DNA of 64,000 nucleotides from Trichostrongylus colubriformis (Eukaryota; Nematoda; Chromadorea; Rhabditida; Trichostrongylidae): the NCBI GenBank assembly GCA_963978905.1, contig OZ022256.1, positions 17,767,231-17,831,230 on the forward strand. The letters are read 5' to 3'. The notes beneath the pieces were generated by a model, which saw only the letters and a list, made by a program, of their open reading frames with translations, was not told the DNA's origin and made no database searches. Position 1 is the stretch's first letter. The number at the start of each line of letters is the position of its first letter. Shown in pieces: positions 52,206 through 63,981 of this stretch. A program made the translations under genes and the position numbers.

Positions 52206-52304
52206 GGCTCTGATTGTGCGAGAAAACGTCTGGATCGCTCGCCATAGACATCTGAACGTACCATGTAATAGTACCATTTATTCAGGAAAAGCTCCGTAAC
52301 TCCG

Positions 52305-52425
52305 CTCCTCGACCATTCAAGATCAATTGTATATTTTCCCATGTAGTTTTGAACGTGGATCTCAAATCTGCCCTCGAAATCTGCTAAACGATTCTGGAGT
52401 GGAGTTACGGAGGTTTTTCTGAACA
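52305..52425 (+). repeat. module M, copy 2
   Basis: Second copy of the 51398 module, about 910 bp downstream. The two M copies flank L copies 2 and 3, which face each other. Confidence 0.7.
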
Positions 52426-52803
52426 AATAATACTATTACGCGGTAAGTTCGGGAGCCCAGTTTGGGAGGTGCTCTCAAGCCCGACTGCGCCGCTTGGAGA
52501 GTACTATTATAAAAGGGAAAGTGGTGAGTCTCAGTCTGCCCTGCTTTTAGAGGAACATTTCGCGAGTTTTTTACCCCAATATTTATCTCTTTCGTTTCCC
52601 TATGTTTTGTATAATAGGCGGATGTGGGGCGTGAGCAAAATTACTGTTTTTGGTACCCCCCGTAGAACGTCGTCTCAGACAGCGAGACGACGAGGGATCG
52701 TCGTAATCGACGACGTTACTTACGTTCATGATCACTCCTGCGATAGCCATTGCTAAACCTTGTAAATTCACTATGGAGAGATAAAAAGGATGGTGGAAAT
52801 TAC

Positions 52804-52977
52804 CTCATTATCTTTTCCATTAGAGAACTCTATTGAGAACACACTGTAGTCTTGCGGTCGCCCGTTAGCTGTGTCTTTAGAGTGGTGCTCGCAACAGTGT
52901 TCCGCGAGGGTACAGTGGCTCAGAAACTCATCATAACAGAAGGGGCATTTCACAGACATTGAGGTGAGGAGCGGCAA
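52804..52977 (-). CDS. C2H2 zinc-finger exon, partial gene
   Basis: A minus-strand exon that may start at MSVK (about 52959) or further upstream. It contains one C2H2 finger, CPFCYDEFLSHCTLAEHCCE followed by HH, then QDYSVFSIEFSNGKDNE, ending at a good donor (gag|gtaatt). No following exon was found downstream on the minus strand. Such N-terminal fingers occur in large hookworm protein families related to MULE-type transposases; that assignment is from memory and unproven. It is probably a stranded piece of a dispersed family. Confidence 0.4.
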
Positions 52978-53244
52978 TTCCTCTTCAGTTCATCGCATTG
53001 TTCTTGGGATCTTTGTGAGCCCTCTTTAAATGCGTATAAAAGCTACTTTTCATTCTGTTGCTTTTGCTGCTGTTCCATAAATCAAAGCGAAAAAGTAATG
53101 TTATCGCTTGTTTTTCACATACGCCGTATAGTGATCTCGCCGACCATTGGTAATGTGGTCGTACTCTAATGCCAAAGGAGAAGTCTTAAAAGTCATGCAA
53201 GTTATGCGGAAGGGATAAAGTAGTTATGCAGTAGGGAGAAATAG

Positions 53245-53655
53245 GAACGCCTTCTCTCGTTGATCCTGAACGCGGACGACCTTTCCGCCAAGAGGCAGAT
53301 ACTTTGAACGAAACTTCCATTGACATGCTGCCAGGTGAGCATAAGGGAATGTTTGGAAATACGACAGCATCTTTTTTGTGTGGTGAGTTTTAGGCTAAAC
53401 TGCGACAGCGCGCTGCAATACCTTCGATCTCACCGCATATCCTTGGCCGCTCTCAGCGTAGTCGACCAGGTATCACGTCGATAGGAGGCGGGGTCGATTA
53501 TCGGCAGTCGGCTCTTATCCGTTGCGCCGTTTCTACAGCTCGGAGGCGCCTTTTTCACCGGAAATTCGCCACACATAGGCTTCTTAGGCTCATAGTTTCC
53601 ATGTAAGTAATTTCTTTGGATGGTTTCTCAATAACCACATTACCCCTAATGCTGG
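53245..53655 (-). repeat. dispersed repeat R1, copy b
   Basis: The reverse complement matches 6456-6895 along its length. It is flanked by unrelated sequence, so R1 is mobile independently of element D. Confidence 0.75.
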
Positions 53656-55434
53656 CTTTAATCCAAGTACTCCGACGTGCAATCAATGCACAATTTTTGT
53701 AATTCACGGAATAAGTCTGAGTGTACAAACGAGGAATTCAATCGATTGATTCGTTAAGCACTGCTCTTGTCAGTGAGTGAATTCTACTGCATCTCACTAT
53801 TGCTTTGCTCAGATTCTGTGAATTCATTCGGAAAGGGGTTATGCATATTTTGCTCAGAATGCGTTTTAAATCTCCTCCAGTGTTTTCAGCTTTTGGAGAT
53901 TGTGCGTTCGCAAATGATAGTGTGAAATGTGTGAGAACTGCTAATGCAGTCCGTGGGATTATTAGGCATCAACAGCTCATTTCCTTTGTGGAACAATTGA
54001 CTATGTTGTTTTGTCATAGCCATCCCAATTGTTTTGTGGGGACCGAACCTTTTTGAAACGTTCCCCAAACTGGCATTGGTGTTGGTGCCGATTACTCATT
54101 GATTCCGCTTCTTCTGAAGACATCTATCTATCAAGCTATCTTTGAACGAGCTGACCTACACACTTTGACTGCGCCGTACCAAGTAGGTGTTTTTTTTACG
54201 GTATATGGAAATGCTTGGAGAAACGTGGTCTAAGTCCATTGGTTTAGAAATAGCTAGAGGCTGCTTGGGGCCCACCGCTTCTATTTTTCATTCCTTCCAA
54301 ACATACTGGAGCTATGATAACACTAGTCAAAGTTGATGAGCTGTATAGTGACCTATATGACCGTCATCCTGCGGTGTGCTAGGTGTCAGCACCCTGGGAT
54401 GGCATGCAGGTATGTTTCGTTGTTGAACGAGCAGATCTCCTTGAACAAGACTGCATAATGGGTAATTGTGTATATGGAAACGTTTGCAATCAATTCAGCA
54501 AGTCATGGTGGGCTCACTACTATGAAGGGCTGCAGCAGACGGTGGACTTTACTACCAAGCTGTGCACTCCGCGATTTCTATGACAATTGGGCGGCACCAG
54601 TGGATGTCGGCCCTCCTACTTTTGAAGGAGGGTCGTCGAAATTTTATTTTTTTTATGGATAAGTGGTAGGTGGCAGGTGCTCTCTAGAATACTCCAAAAC
54701 CCATCAGTTTCTCCCTACCTATAGCGGTGAGTAAACCTGCGTCGGCTCGCATTTCGTTTATCATAGGAGGGACAGATTTCAATTCTCATCAAGAATTTTG
54801 TTCACTATATCGATGTTATTATAATTTAGCATAAACATAAGCTACTGAAGTTTCTTAGCGCAAGGCGTCACCCTGCGTGCAACGTCGAAAAGACCGTTCC
54901 GATTGAAACGAAGTAAGGGAGGGCATTCGCGTACTTTATGCTTGCTTGTGATAAAATCTCTATCTGTTGTGCTGCATATTCGAAAATTTCTTCACATTCG
55001 AAAACATATTGCGGTAGCGTCTGACCACGACACAGAGAACCAAAAAATGGTAATCAGAATCTTTGGGATGACTAGTTATTTTTATTGCAACAGCCAGATC
55101 AGATCAGATCGAACAACGTGCTCAGAAATGATGTCCTTCAGATCGCTGATCCTCAATACAAACTTGAAGCAGAGAAACAATTTTATTACAACTTTTCCTG
55201 AATATGTGCTGCGAGAAGGACTATTCCAAAGGAGACATCGAAAGTTGTCAGCGTTTTAATGAGCCAAATCCGCCATGCATATAAACCGGCTCAGGTGATT
55301 CCAGGTTCAATTTCCTGAAACTGAATTTCCAGTGCAACTAACAATAAAATGTGTGAAAGCAATGTGAGGCTCCAACGATTCGTTTCAAGAGACCTGAACG
55401 ATTCCAAAAAATATCGTGAAACAATTTTAACCTA
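53656..55434. other. no gene recognised
   Basis: Short plus-strand frames at 53805-54056, 54383-54583 and 54903-55259 lack recognisable motifs. Confidence 0.4.
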
Positions 55435-55878
55435 ATGGCAAGCTTTCGGCGTCTAGCGCCTTCTTCAAGCCTGAAAAAAGCAATTTATTTCAGTGGCCAT
55501 AATGGGAGTGGGAATGCTGCTCCAGTCCCATTAGGCTGCGGTCATACTCGCCGCCGACAGGGCGTGGCTTCGTTGAAAGGCAGCGAGGGATAGTGGCACG
55601 GAGGAGGTGCAGAGATGACGCAGGCAATGAGGCAGGTGGCAAAGGCGGAGGCGCAGAGCTACGCAGCCACGCCATGCCGACGGCACCGCAGAGTACGACC
55701 GCGGCCTTAGGGCGGTAAGGATAGGGAACGCGACAGCAGGGAGTCAGTCGGATACATATCGGAGACTCTCTCAAAGAATGTCAACCTATGAAATGGTTTT
55801 TTTCAAGCTTGAAATAGGCAGGTTTTTCTTCAAGCTTGAAATAGGCACTAGACGCCGAACGCTTGCCAATGGTCTCAA
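55435..55878. repeat. foldback with nested GC-rich repeat
   Basis: The outer arms (aatggcaagctttcggcgtc left, gacgccgaacgcttgccaat right) are inverted copies. Between them sits a GC-rich repeat (55560-55720) shared with 41030-41200. A 22-bp motif containing ttcttcaagcttgaaatagg is duplicated near the right arm (55802 and 55827). Confidence 0.7.
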
Positions 55879-57359
55879 ATTCCTTTCGTAATATTCTGTG
55901 GATCTTTTTGAACCTTTTGCAATAAAAATTCTGGACTCTCACATTGTCTCGCACACGCTTAGAGTAGCATGAGGCTTAGGTACATAACAATTTTCTGAGG
56001 ATAAAATAATGAGGGAATTAAAAGCAACTTCTTCTTCCCAGGTTGTTTCCTAGCAAACTAGTGGGAGTAGAACCCTCGCCCCGCAACGTAAGTATTCTCC
56101 ACCGAGCGGTTAACTCACTTGAACAGTCCATAGAGTTGATTTCGTTTTCCAAAGACGCGAAAGGGCACGTTGAAGGCATTCGGTAAAGGACCGCTCTGAA
56201 ATGCATTCTGAGTTATGTATATCAACTACATGCATTATGCACTAATCCAGAGACTTTTAAATATTGACTGCATATCAACACAAAAGGGCAGTAAAAACTG
56301 CATCTGTTCCAAAAAATTGGGTAGAAAGAAAAACTTAGAAAAAAAGAAAGATCTGCGTACCCGGATAATTTCATCACTCGCACCTATCGTGGTTACGGAA
56401 ATCAATATCGCCAAGATCAGGGCTCGAAAATGCAACATCTCCTGTTGAAAAGTAACGAGACCTGATAAAGACCACAACAAGCTGATATTGAATGATTGAT
56501 TCGCCATTATCAAGCTCTTCAAATCCATTCAGAGATACACAGGAATGCATTTGAAATCGCTCAGCATAATATGACAGCTCTCTTTGCCTGAGTAGTTACT
56601 GAATTCGTAGCACTGAAGAGGAAGTGAGGCTTTCCTGGTTGAAACCAGAGAAGTATATGCGAACAAAACATAACTGAAATCAGGCAAATGACACTGCAAA
56701 GCATGGCTCAAACGGCCATCGTTCTGCCAAAATTTGAGTTTCTGGAGATCGAGGCTGAGATTGATTCTGAAGACAACGACTCTATGAATTTTTGGAGATT
56801 CTGAAATTCTAAAAGTTCCAGAAGCCCGTTGTGCTGCCCGTGGATTTGATAGTTACGTTATACAAAATGTGTGTTCGAAATTTGTTGATTTGTTTCCACT
56901 GGATAACTTATTCGATTGTCGCGCGAATGACTGATTTTCCGGTCTTCGAACACTTATGCAGATCTACGTGCATCACTTATTAGCTCTTTTCAGAATTTGT
57001 GCGAATTTTCTTACGCAATTTCTATTGAAACATTCGCAGCAGCCCATATTGACTATGAGGAGCCCATCACGTCCCCTTACTCAAAATCAAATCGCGCTAA
57101 AATCAGCCACCTTTTTCTGCATTTATATGTAGACGGAAGGTATGCTACTATTTCTTACGCCATTAATCGATCAATCGTCGATTTCTCATTAATGCTGCAT
57201 ACAGTGTGTCCTCACCCATACCTCCTCAATAGACTGATGATTCCCTTCCAAATCTCACCATTTGTACCTGATGGCTGCCACGATCAAACTCATCAGTGAA
57301 GCTGAAGACAGACGATGGCAAAATTTTTTTTGCCTTCTTCAGACCAAAGGTATAGTTTC
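55879..57359. other. no gene recognised; one exon-like frame
   Basis: A 100-codon plus-strand frame (56997-57299) is preceded by ctcttttcag, a good acceptor, and might be an exon. No domain was recognised and no partner exons were found. Confidence 0.35.
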
Positions 57360-57945
57360 ACTTAGGATTTCGCCCATTTTCACCGATCATTTGAGAATTT
57401 ACAACAACACCAACAATATTGAAGACTAGTGGCTTTTCCTTTTCTTCCAATCACGATCCGGCATGCCCTGGAGAATTGGCAAATCGTCTCATAGCGACAC
57501 CCTTTCCCGAACCTCCTGGATGACGTCCTCCAACTCTGGAAGGTTTGCAACAGGTGTAAACTTCTCAAATGAGGAGCTCCCTTTGGATTTGAGCCTGGCG
57601 ACTTGGTTTCCCACAAAGAGCCGCTGATTCTCGCTGCAAACACGCCTTCTTGGAGGCACACACATGGATGGACAGGAGCATAATCTTGTTGAAATTTGCA
57701 GTGTACGGATAAAGTCGCTGTTACATATATGGTAACCACCACGCAGTGGAGCCTCTGCGATGGGTGATTTACTATCCGGCGCTTACTGAAGAGAGAATAT
57801 ACGGCCCGACCTCTAATACCCCTACCACCAAATCCGCGCCTTCAAAAGCGGCGTGGCTCCTTCCTCAGAACCCTCCAATAAACTGTCGAGCCATCTGACC
57901 GTTTAAGTTGAATTTCTTCTCATCAAAAAAGATCACCAGCACGAT
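57360..57945 (-). pseudogene. Tc1-type transposase fossil
   Basis: Minus-strand pieces in order: VIFFDEKKFNLN (57939-57903) carrying the first catalytic Asp, then a glycine-rich RRGFGGRGIRGRAVYSLFSK, then FQQDYAPVH with the second Asp (about 57680), then SPGSNPKG and a C-terminal block (ELEDVIQEV, about 57510-57540). The middle has frame changes and the third catalytic residue is not convincing. No terminal repeats were found. Confidence 0.7.
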
Positions 57946-58284
57946 AATACTACGTGAACTACTACGTTAATAAAGGTACTTTGCATCGCAAATGGCAGAT
58001 GATGAGCCCAGTACTGGCTATTTGCAGAGAAGCTTCTCCTCTTCACGATAACGTACGTGTTGTACAAACATATTGCACAAACAACCCTGACGAAATTAAC
58101 TTAGTTGGGTAATGAAGCTCTGTCATATCCATCATATCCACCACATAAGCTGGGCCAGGCGGGCAACCGTCACAACCAGCTGGGAAAATCAAATTTAAAA
58201 AAAAACAAGAAGATTAACTGGGTAATTGAATAGCGGAACTCCTAGTGGAGGTCATGAGAAAATAGGGAATATATAGTTGATCAA

Positions 58285-58500
58285 TTCACTTCCAAGAAGT
58301 AAAGAGTTACAGTCAATTGCCGGTTGGACTAAATTTCGCCGATTAGACGTCCTTTCGCAGGCTTCGAACTCGAGAAATTATAGTAATTGTGGAAGACTGA
58401 CATAACTCCTTTCGAATGATATATAACGTTTTGTAAAAACATGAGGTTAAGAGATTTTCCTGTCAGAATAAAAACGACACTATGGAATGACCCAATACAT
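58285..58500 (+). repeat. single arm related to foldback family E
   Basis: Aligns with the right arm at about 8370-8600: tcaattgccggttgg, then ttgtaaaaacatgaggtt, then aaacgacactat. No inverted partner lies nearby. Confidence 0.6.
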
Positions 58501-59111
58501 CAGAGCTCACGATTAGCCACAAAATAATCTCGATCTTATCCGATGGATATTATGTATGGTCCTACCTACTTGGAGAGCAAGGTCTGCTCGAAGCAACACC
58601 ACTTGATCGAGGCTCTGAGGGAAGATCTACTGAAACGTGGGATCAAATCTTTCCGGAATACCTGCGAGCCACGGAAGACGCCTTTCCATCTCGTCCCAAG
58701 GCCTACATTCGTGAAAAAGGAGGACATTTCAATTTTTAATCATACATTTTGAAACTGAATGCTAGTGATAGACCGCTGTCAAAAAACAGTTGAACTCTTT
58801 GTCTTTACAACGGTGGATATTTGCGTGCGTAACTCGTCAGTAAATTGGCGATCTTCCGAAGGTAAAAGTACAGGTATCAAATGGGACAGTCAAGAAAAAG
58901 GTGCCTATCAGTATCATCACCGTATTATCTTGAACCATTTATCTTAAAACTAGATGGATGGTAGTGATACACGGTACATCAATCCGAAAATTGAGCGCGA
59001 TCTGCATGGGACCTTACTATAGGCATGCATAATCCAAATATTCCTACTATATATAAAACGTTTCGTCTGTCTGTACGTCCGTCCCTCCGTTTATCACGAA
59101 TTTAGGTATTA
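58501..59111. other. no gene recognised
   Basis: Short frames only (58543-58752 and 58759-58947, +). A tctgtctgtacgtccgtcc stretch near 59067 is low-complexity. Confidence 0.4.
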
Positions 59112-59786
59112 TTAGGTTGTCGGGAAAGTTCGTTTGTTTTTTAAAACTTGCTTTTTTCCCTCAAAACTGCTTTCCAGAAATTTCTTCTGTACATATATAT
59201 ATGTAGTACAAGTTCTCACGCATCTATAGGTATTATTGTCTTCCATCTCCCGGATAACCTTTTTCGGCAAAATAAACATATCAACGGTCAACCTCATTTT
59301 CGATACAAAAATTATAAAAAATTTTTTCTTTGAAAGGCGTTAGACAGGGAAAGGAAAAGGTGATAATCCGATGGAGCAAGATCAGGGCTATAAGGTGGAT
59401 GGGGTAGCAATTTTTATCCAAGCTCGAGAAATTTTAGCGAGTCATTTTTTCAATAGTGGTAAAAGTTTTTTTGAATTTTTTTAAAAAAAGTTTTGAGCTT
59501 GGATAAAAATTGCTGCCTTATAGCCCTGATCTTGCTCCATCGGATTATCACCTTTTCCTTTCCCTGTCTAACGCCATTCAAAGAAAAAAAATTGGGATTG
59601 AAAATGAGGTGACTTTTAATATTTTTATTTTGCCGAAAAGGGTTATCCGAGGATGGAAGACAACAATACCTATGGATGCGTGAGAACTTGTACTACATAT
59701 ATATGTACAGAAGAAATTTCTGGAAAGCACTTTTGAGGGAAAAAAGCAAGTTTTTAAAAAACGAAAGAGCTTTCCCGACAACCTAA
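59112..59786. mobile_element. foldback built from the 3' end of a mariner (675 bp)
   Basis: Ends ttaggttgtcgggaaag and ctttcccgacaacctaa are flanked by TA (59110-59111 and 59787-59788). The arms of about 300 bp are inverted copies. Each arm, read toward its outer end, contains the end of a mariner transposase (PYSPDLAPSDYHLF, right arm 59516-59560, left arm about 59365-59400). So both arms are the same 3' part of one mariner joined head to head around an AT-rich centre. There is no complete transposase. Confidence 0.9.
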
Positions 59787-59803
59787 TATATAAAAAACGA
59801 CCT

Positions 59804-60175
59804 ATGGATATGGGGACAAGTGTGGTACGGGTAGGGTATGGGAAAAGTAGTCAAGAGCACACGGTCCATGTTAAGCTCCGCCCACGATGGGCGGGCGTGC
59901 CATGGAACGTTGTGTTTTCAGAGCGGAAATTATTGATTGGGTTCAAATGTGCCCCAAACGTGGGAAGAAGATGGTTTAGGTCAGCGATGAAATTTTGAAA
60001 GTTAAGGAAGAATTCTGGACACAGTGGGGGAGCATTTTTAATGGTGGGCGGAGCTTGGGCATTAAATGAAAACGATCTGTGTAAATGGGGACCAGTGTGG
60101 AGTAGGTAGGTCATGGAACAAAAAGCAAAGACCACACATGAACTATATTGAGCTCCGCCCACGGTGGGCGGGGCG
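59804..60175 (+). repeat. two imperfect direct repeats of about 100 bp
   Basis: atggggacaagtgtgg ... agctccgcccacgatgggcg (about 59812-59895) is repeated as atggggaccagtgtgg ... agctccgcccacggtgggcg (about 60087-60170), roughly 275 bp apart. A reversed ggtgggcggagctt lies between them at about 60041. Confidence 0.65.
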
Positions 60176-60464
60176 GGAACTGAAATAACTGTCCTCAACA
60201 AGTGAGCAATTTCGATCTACCTTCTGATGCACATGGTGCCAGCCATTTGGTTTTGTTAATAAGAAAAAAGACGGCGTCACAGTGAAGAGGGAGATGTAAG
60301 TGTTATCAGGAAAGGCGTAACTATCTCATGATATCACCACTATTAGTGTACTCGTTCCACCCCACATATCACCTACAAATGTCAACGGTCTACTGTCATA
60401 AAATCGCAACGAACAAGATGGCATTTGCCCTCCAATGCTAACTGTCAGTTTTTATCAGCCGTTA

Positions 60465-60494
60465 TTAGTTAGTTAGTTAGTTAGTTAGTTAGTA
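60465..60494. repeat. (TTAG)n microsatellite
   Basis: About seven uninterrupted repeats of ttag. Confidence 0.9.
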
Positions 60495-62674
60495 CCTTAG
60501 TTATGAGCCGCTTTCATCAGCCCGTACCAATTCACACAACACGTTCAAGTATCATCGCTCCGCTGTCAACCCAAAAAGCGCAATGAATACTGTGACATTT
60601 GATTTTCGACGCTTGTTATCGGCCCTCGTCAGATGCTATCACTATGGATCACTCACCAATGATGTTTTCGTGCTATCCCCTAAATCATTTGCAAAAATCA
60701 GGTTTGTACCGTTGCTGCGACGCGAGGTATGGATTTCGTGATCAACAGACAGACACACACAGACACATATGTAGCAGATTGTATACAGGAGGATGGTTTC
60801 AAAAATTAATGCGCGGTGTACTTTTGAGTAGCTTTGATTGTCTTGGGCAAAACAACATCTGCACAAAAACCTAGCTTCCTATATAGCATGCGCATCTGCC
60901 TTTATTTGATAGTCTTATTATCTCACGTGCTGCATTCGAATCGGATTCGTACTGGTGCCTATCAAGATAATGAAGAAATAAAATATTCGAGGCTGGCCTC
61001 AAAAAAAAAATGCGGAAATGAAATGGAAAACTGCCAGCTGATGAAGATTAATAGAAAGAAAAGAAAATGGGAAAAATTTTGACAAATGGGTTGTACTTCT
61101 TGAACAGTACATCACCTTAAACACAGCGGGAGCGATATTTTTGCACTCTTAGGATATGAAAGTCGAGACGCCAAGCAGTGCAAAAGCTGGAAAACTATTG
61201 GATGAAACCGCCAAAAAGCGAGGAATGGAATACTCCTTCTGCTCCTATCTTTTCCTGTGAAGGTTTCAGCTCGTAGTAAAGCGCGACGAGATCGCGAAAA
61301 AGACCTTGGTGCTTCCCTGAGTTCCGCTACGTTTTAGCTCTTATTAATGAAGTGAAGATAACGTAGTGAAAATATGTAGAAAACTTTGAGAACCAGGAAA
61401 CAGAAATCAGTAGAACTGATTCTGAAACATAAAACATAGCCCGCAGATGTACTTCCTCCATTTTCCGCCTTTACGTGCCTTCAAAAAAATGAAAGAAAAT
61501 GTTCGCAGTGAAGTTCTTGCCACTCAAGCGTGATTTCTATGGTTTTGTTTTTCGAAAATATGTACTCCACTTAGGCTACATGAGTTCTGAGACGGGAATA
61601 ATTGAATTTTTGGCTTTTTCATTGTAGAAATGCCTAGGGGGAGGGAAATTCATTGACTTGTGCCCCCCACAGAGGTCAATCAGCAGCTTAGTAAAAAGCA
61701 ACTTTGGAGCCGCTGAGGATTACTGCACTCCTTTGGAGACAGTGACTATGTACGTATTTCGGTATCGGTTTCCTCTCAAATGCAGCTGTCAGTTTTGGAC
61801 CTTTTGCTGAGCAGGAGGAAACTGCATGAAGTTGGAAGATGAAACTGGGCCCCCTAATACCACTGACTCAGGAATCTGCAATGTGCACAAAAATGAAACT
61901 GATAATTAGCAAGATGAGTGAACCGAAGAAGAAGAGAAGAGTGTGGCTACAAATAATTGTAAGCGGATAAAAACCAGCAAAGCTGAAAAAGTTCGGGAGC
62001 CTCAGGACCATGTAAATCTAGATGTCGAAATTTGTGTCCTCTTAATACTAGTAAACATTCCAGATTGGGAGAGCGAAGGATTGTTTTCACTAATCTCATA
62101 TGTAAGATAACTAAACATAAGCACGCAACTCGGCGCCTCTTGCCATCACAATGTTTTGCCCAGTTGGAGCAATTTGAGGAAGCTTTCTGGCATTTTTCAA
62201 GGGGGGGGGGGGAATAAAAAAGGCAAGGTGTGCACTTGCAATTTCTTTCCTTCTCACGCGTATCGAATGTTGAAGCAGCAAATTGCTTCAGAATAATTGA
62301 AGGAAAAATGGCAAGGCCGACTTAGAAACTGCAACTGAGCCGAATATTTAGATGCCTAGATACATGAAATCTAGGGTAAGAGAGCCACATTATAGGTTTC
62401 GCTCAGGAAGTATAACTTATTACGGTACACTGATGTCTTCTCACTATATTAACAATCGGAATGATAAAGAGATTCGGTTATCATTTAATAGTCAACATGC
62501 TTCGAAGCAATATGGTTGTGTGCTTGCTTCTTCGCCAGAAGGGACTTTTGCCTAGACGAATGATTGAGTTTCTCCACACCCTGGACCGGTGAGGCACAAG
62601 CAACTTACGCACTCCAAGACATTTAAGCGGCGTTTTACAGATTGAAACCAGCATTGTCATAAGTTTAATTCATT
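60495..62674. other. no gene recognised
   Basis: An 1824-62088-type search by eye gave one weak plus-strand frame (about 61825-62090) that stays coherent and charged except for two stops; it may be a fossil exon. No domain was recognised. Confidence 0.35.
62201..62212. repeat. poly-G tract, 12 bases
   Basis: Uninterrupted run of 12 G. Confidence 0.95.
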
Positions 62675-62985
62675 TGAAGGAATCGCGCACGAAAATTTTA
62701 AAATTTTCCTCGGTTTTTTGTTTTTCTATTTTTCATAAATTCATGTTGTATTTGTTTGATAAGATCGCATGCAAGCTTCATGTGAAAAAGTGAGAATCCG
62801 GGTAGGACACAGCTCCCTAGAGTTGCGGCCGAGGGGGGGGCCTCAGGGTTAAAAGCTGTGTCTTAGCCGGATCTATCATTTTTCACGTGAAACTTCCGTG
62901 CGGCCTTGTTAAAGAATCGTCCACGGAAAAATGGGTTTTTTGTTAATCATATATTTATGTTGTATTTTTCTAATGTGGGCCTAGC
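62675..62985. repeat. foldback family H copy 3, composite and truncated
   Basis: A diverged copy (left end gaaggaatcgcgcacg, arms around tcacgtgaaac) breaks off near 62910. There the left arm of a better preserved copy begins (ttaaagaatcgtccacgg) and itself stops near 62985. So one H element is cut by, or fused with, part of another. Confidence 0.7.
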
Positions 62986-63548
62986 TTTGATGTGCCTTCT
63001 TCTATGCCCTTGTTGGGACAAACTATTGAGCTGATAGAAAATTCCAAAAAGGGACTTTTGGAGAAGGGTGACCCAAGGAATTCGTATCATAATTATACAA
63101 ATAGATTACGTGAAAGGATCAAGCAAGAGGAGAGAAATGTCCAGGAAGTGTCTGGAAATGGGTGCATGAAAAAATAATGGCGCTTGATGGACAAATAGTA
63201 GACATCCCACTTACGGAGGAATAATAAATTTCAAGAAAAAAAACGGAAAAGCACTCAAAGTAGAACGCTATTCAGCTGCGCTTATACAGCAGGCCCAATA
63301 CCGCACGCACAGCTTGCAAAAGGAAACCGATCATCCCGAACGGTGGCCGCGTTTAGAAGCGTGGGTAGGGGTAGGGTGGGCAATGAAGAGCTCCTGGAGT
63401 AGTAATCCAAATAAAAATTGACTGAGGGTTAGGAAAGGAAAAAAATTTTTTTGCAGAAGAAGGTTGCAACTTACCATGGAATCTTGAATCGGGACGTAGA
63501 TGGATCGATAGGGCTTCAAATACTGACCAGAATTGCAAAATGACATTC
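62986..63548. other. no gene recognised
   Basis: A 61-codon plus-strand frame (62992-63177) is rich in charged residues (RLRERIKQEERNVQEVSG) but has no context. Confidence 0.35.
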
Positions 63549-63981
63549 TTAAAGGAATCGTCCACGGAAAATGAGTTTTTGTGTTACCCATATGTTTATG
63601 TTGTATTTGCCTAATGTTGGCCTCATGCAAAATTTCACGCGAAAAAACGTGAATCTGGCTGAGATACAGCACCACAAAGTGCGGTCCAGGTGGGCGGGGC
63701 CTCCGTGTAAAAGCCTCGTCCCGTCGTCCGCCGTGGTCGGAGACGCATTGTAGGAGCAGAAGGTTACGTCAACAGTCCCACTCTCCGTTCCTAACGGCGG
63801 CGGACGACGGGACGAGGCTTTTACACGGAGGCCCCGCCCACTGGAACCGCACCTTGTGGTGCTGTATCTCAGCCAGATTCACATTTTTCACGTGAAATTT
63901 TGCATGAGGCCAACATTAGGCAATTACAACATAAATATATGGGTAACACAAAAACTCATTTTCCGTGGACGATTCCTTTGA
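63549..63981. repeat. foldback MITE, family H copy 4 (433 bp)
   Basis: The best preserved copy. ttaaaggaatcgtccacgg is at the left and ccgtggacgattcctttga at the right, with arms of about 190 bp that include gggcggggcctccgtgtaaa and its inverse. It is nearly intact, hence probably the youngest in the window. Confidence 0.9.

Noticed and set aside
57900..57945. Second mariner instead of a Tc1-type fossil
   Set aside because: DEKKFNLN and QQDYAPVH are closer to Tc1-type than to mariner motifs, which read HDNARPH at the second Asp.
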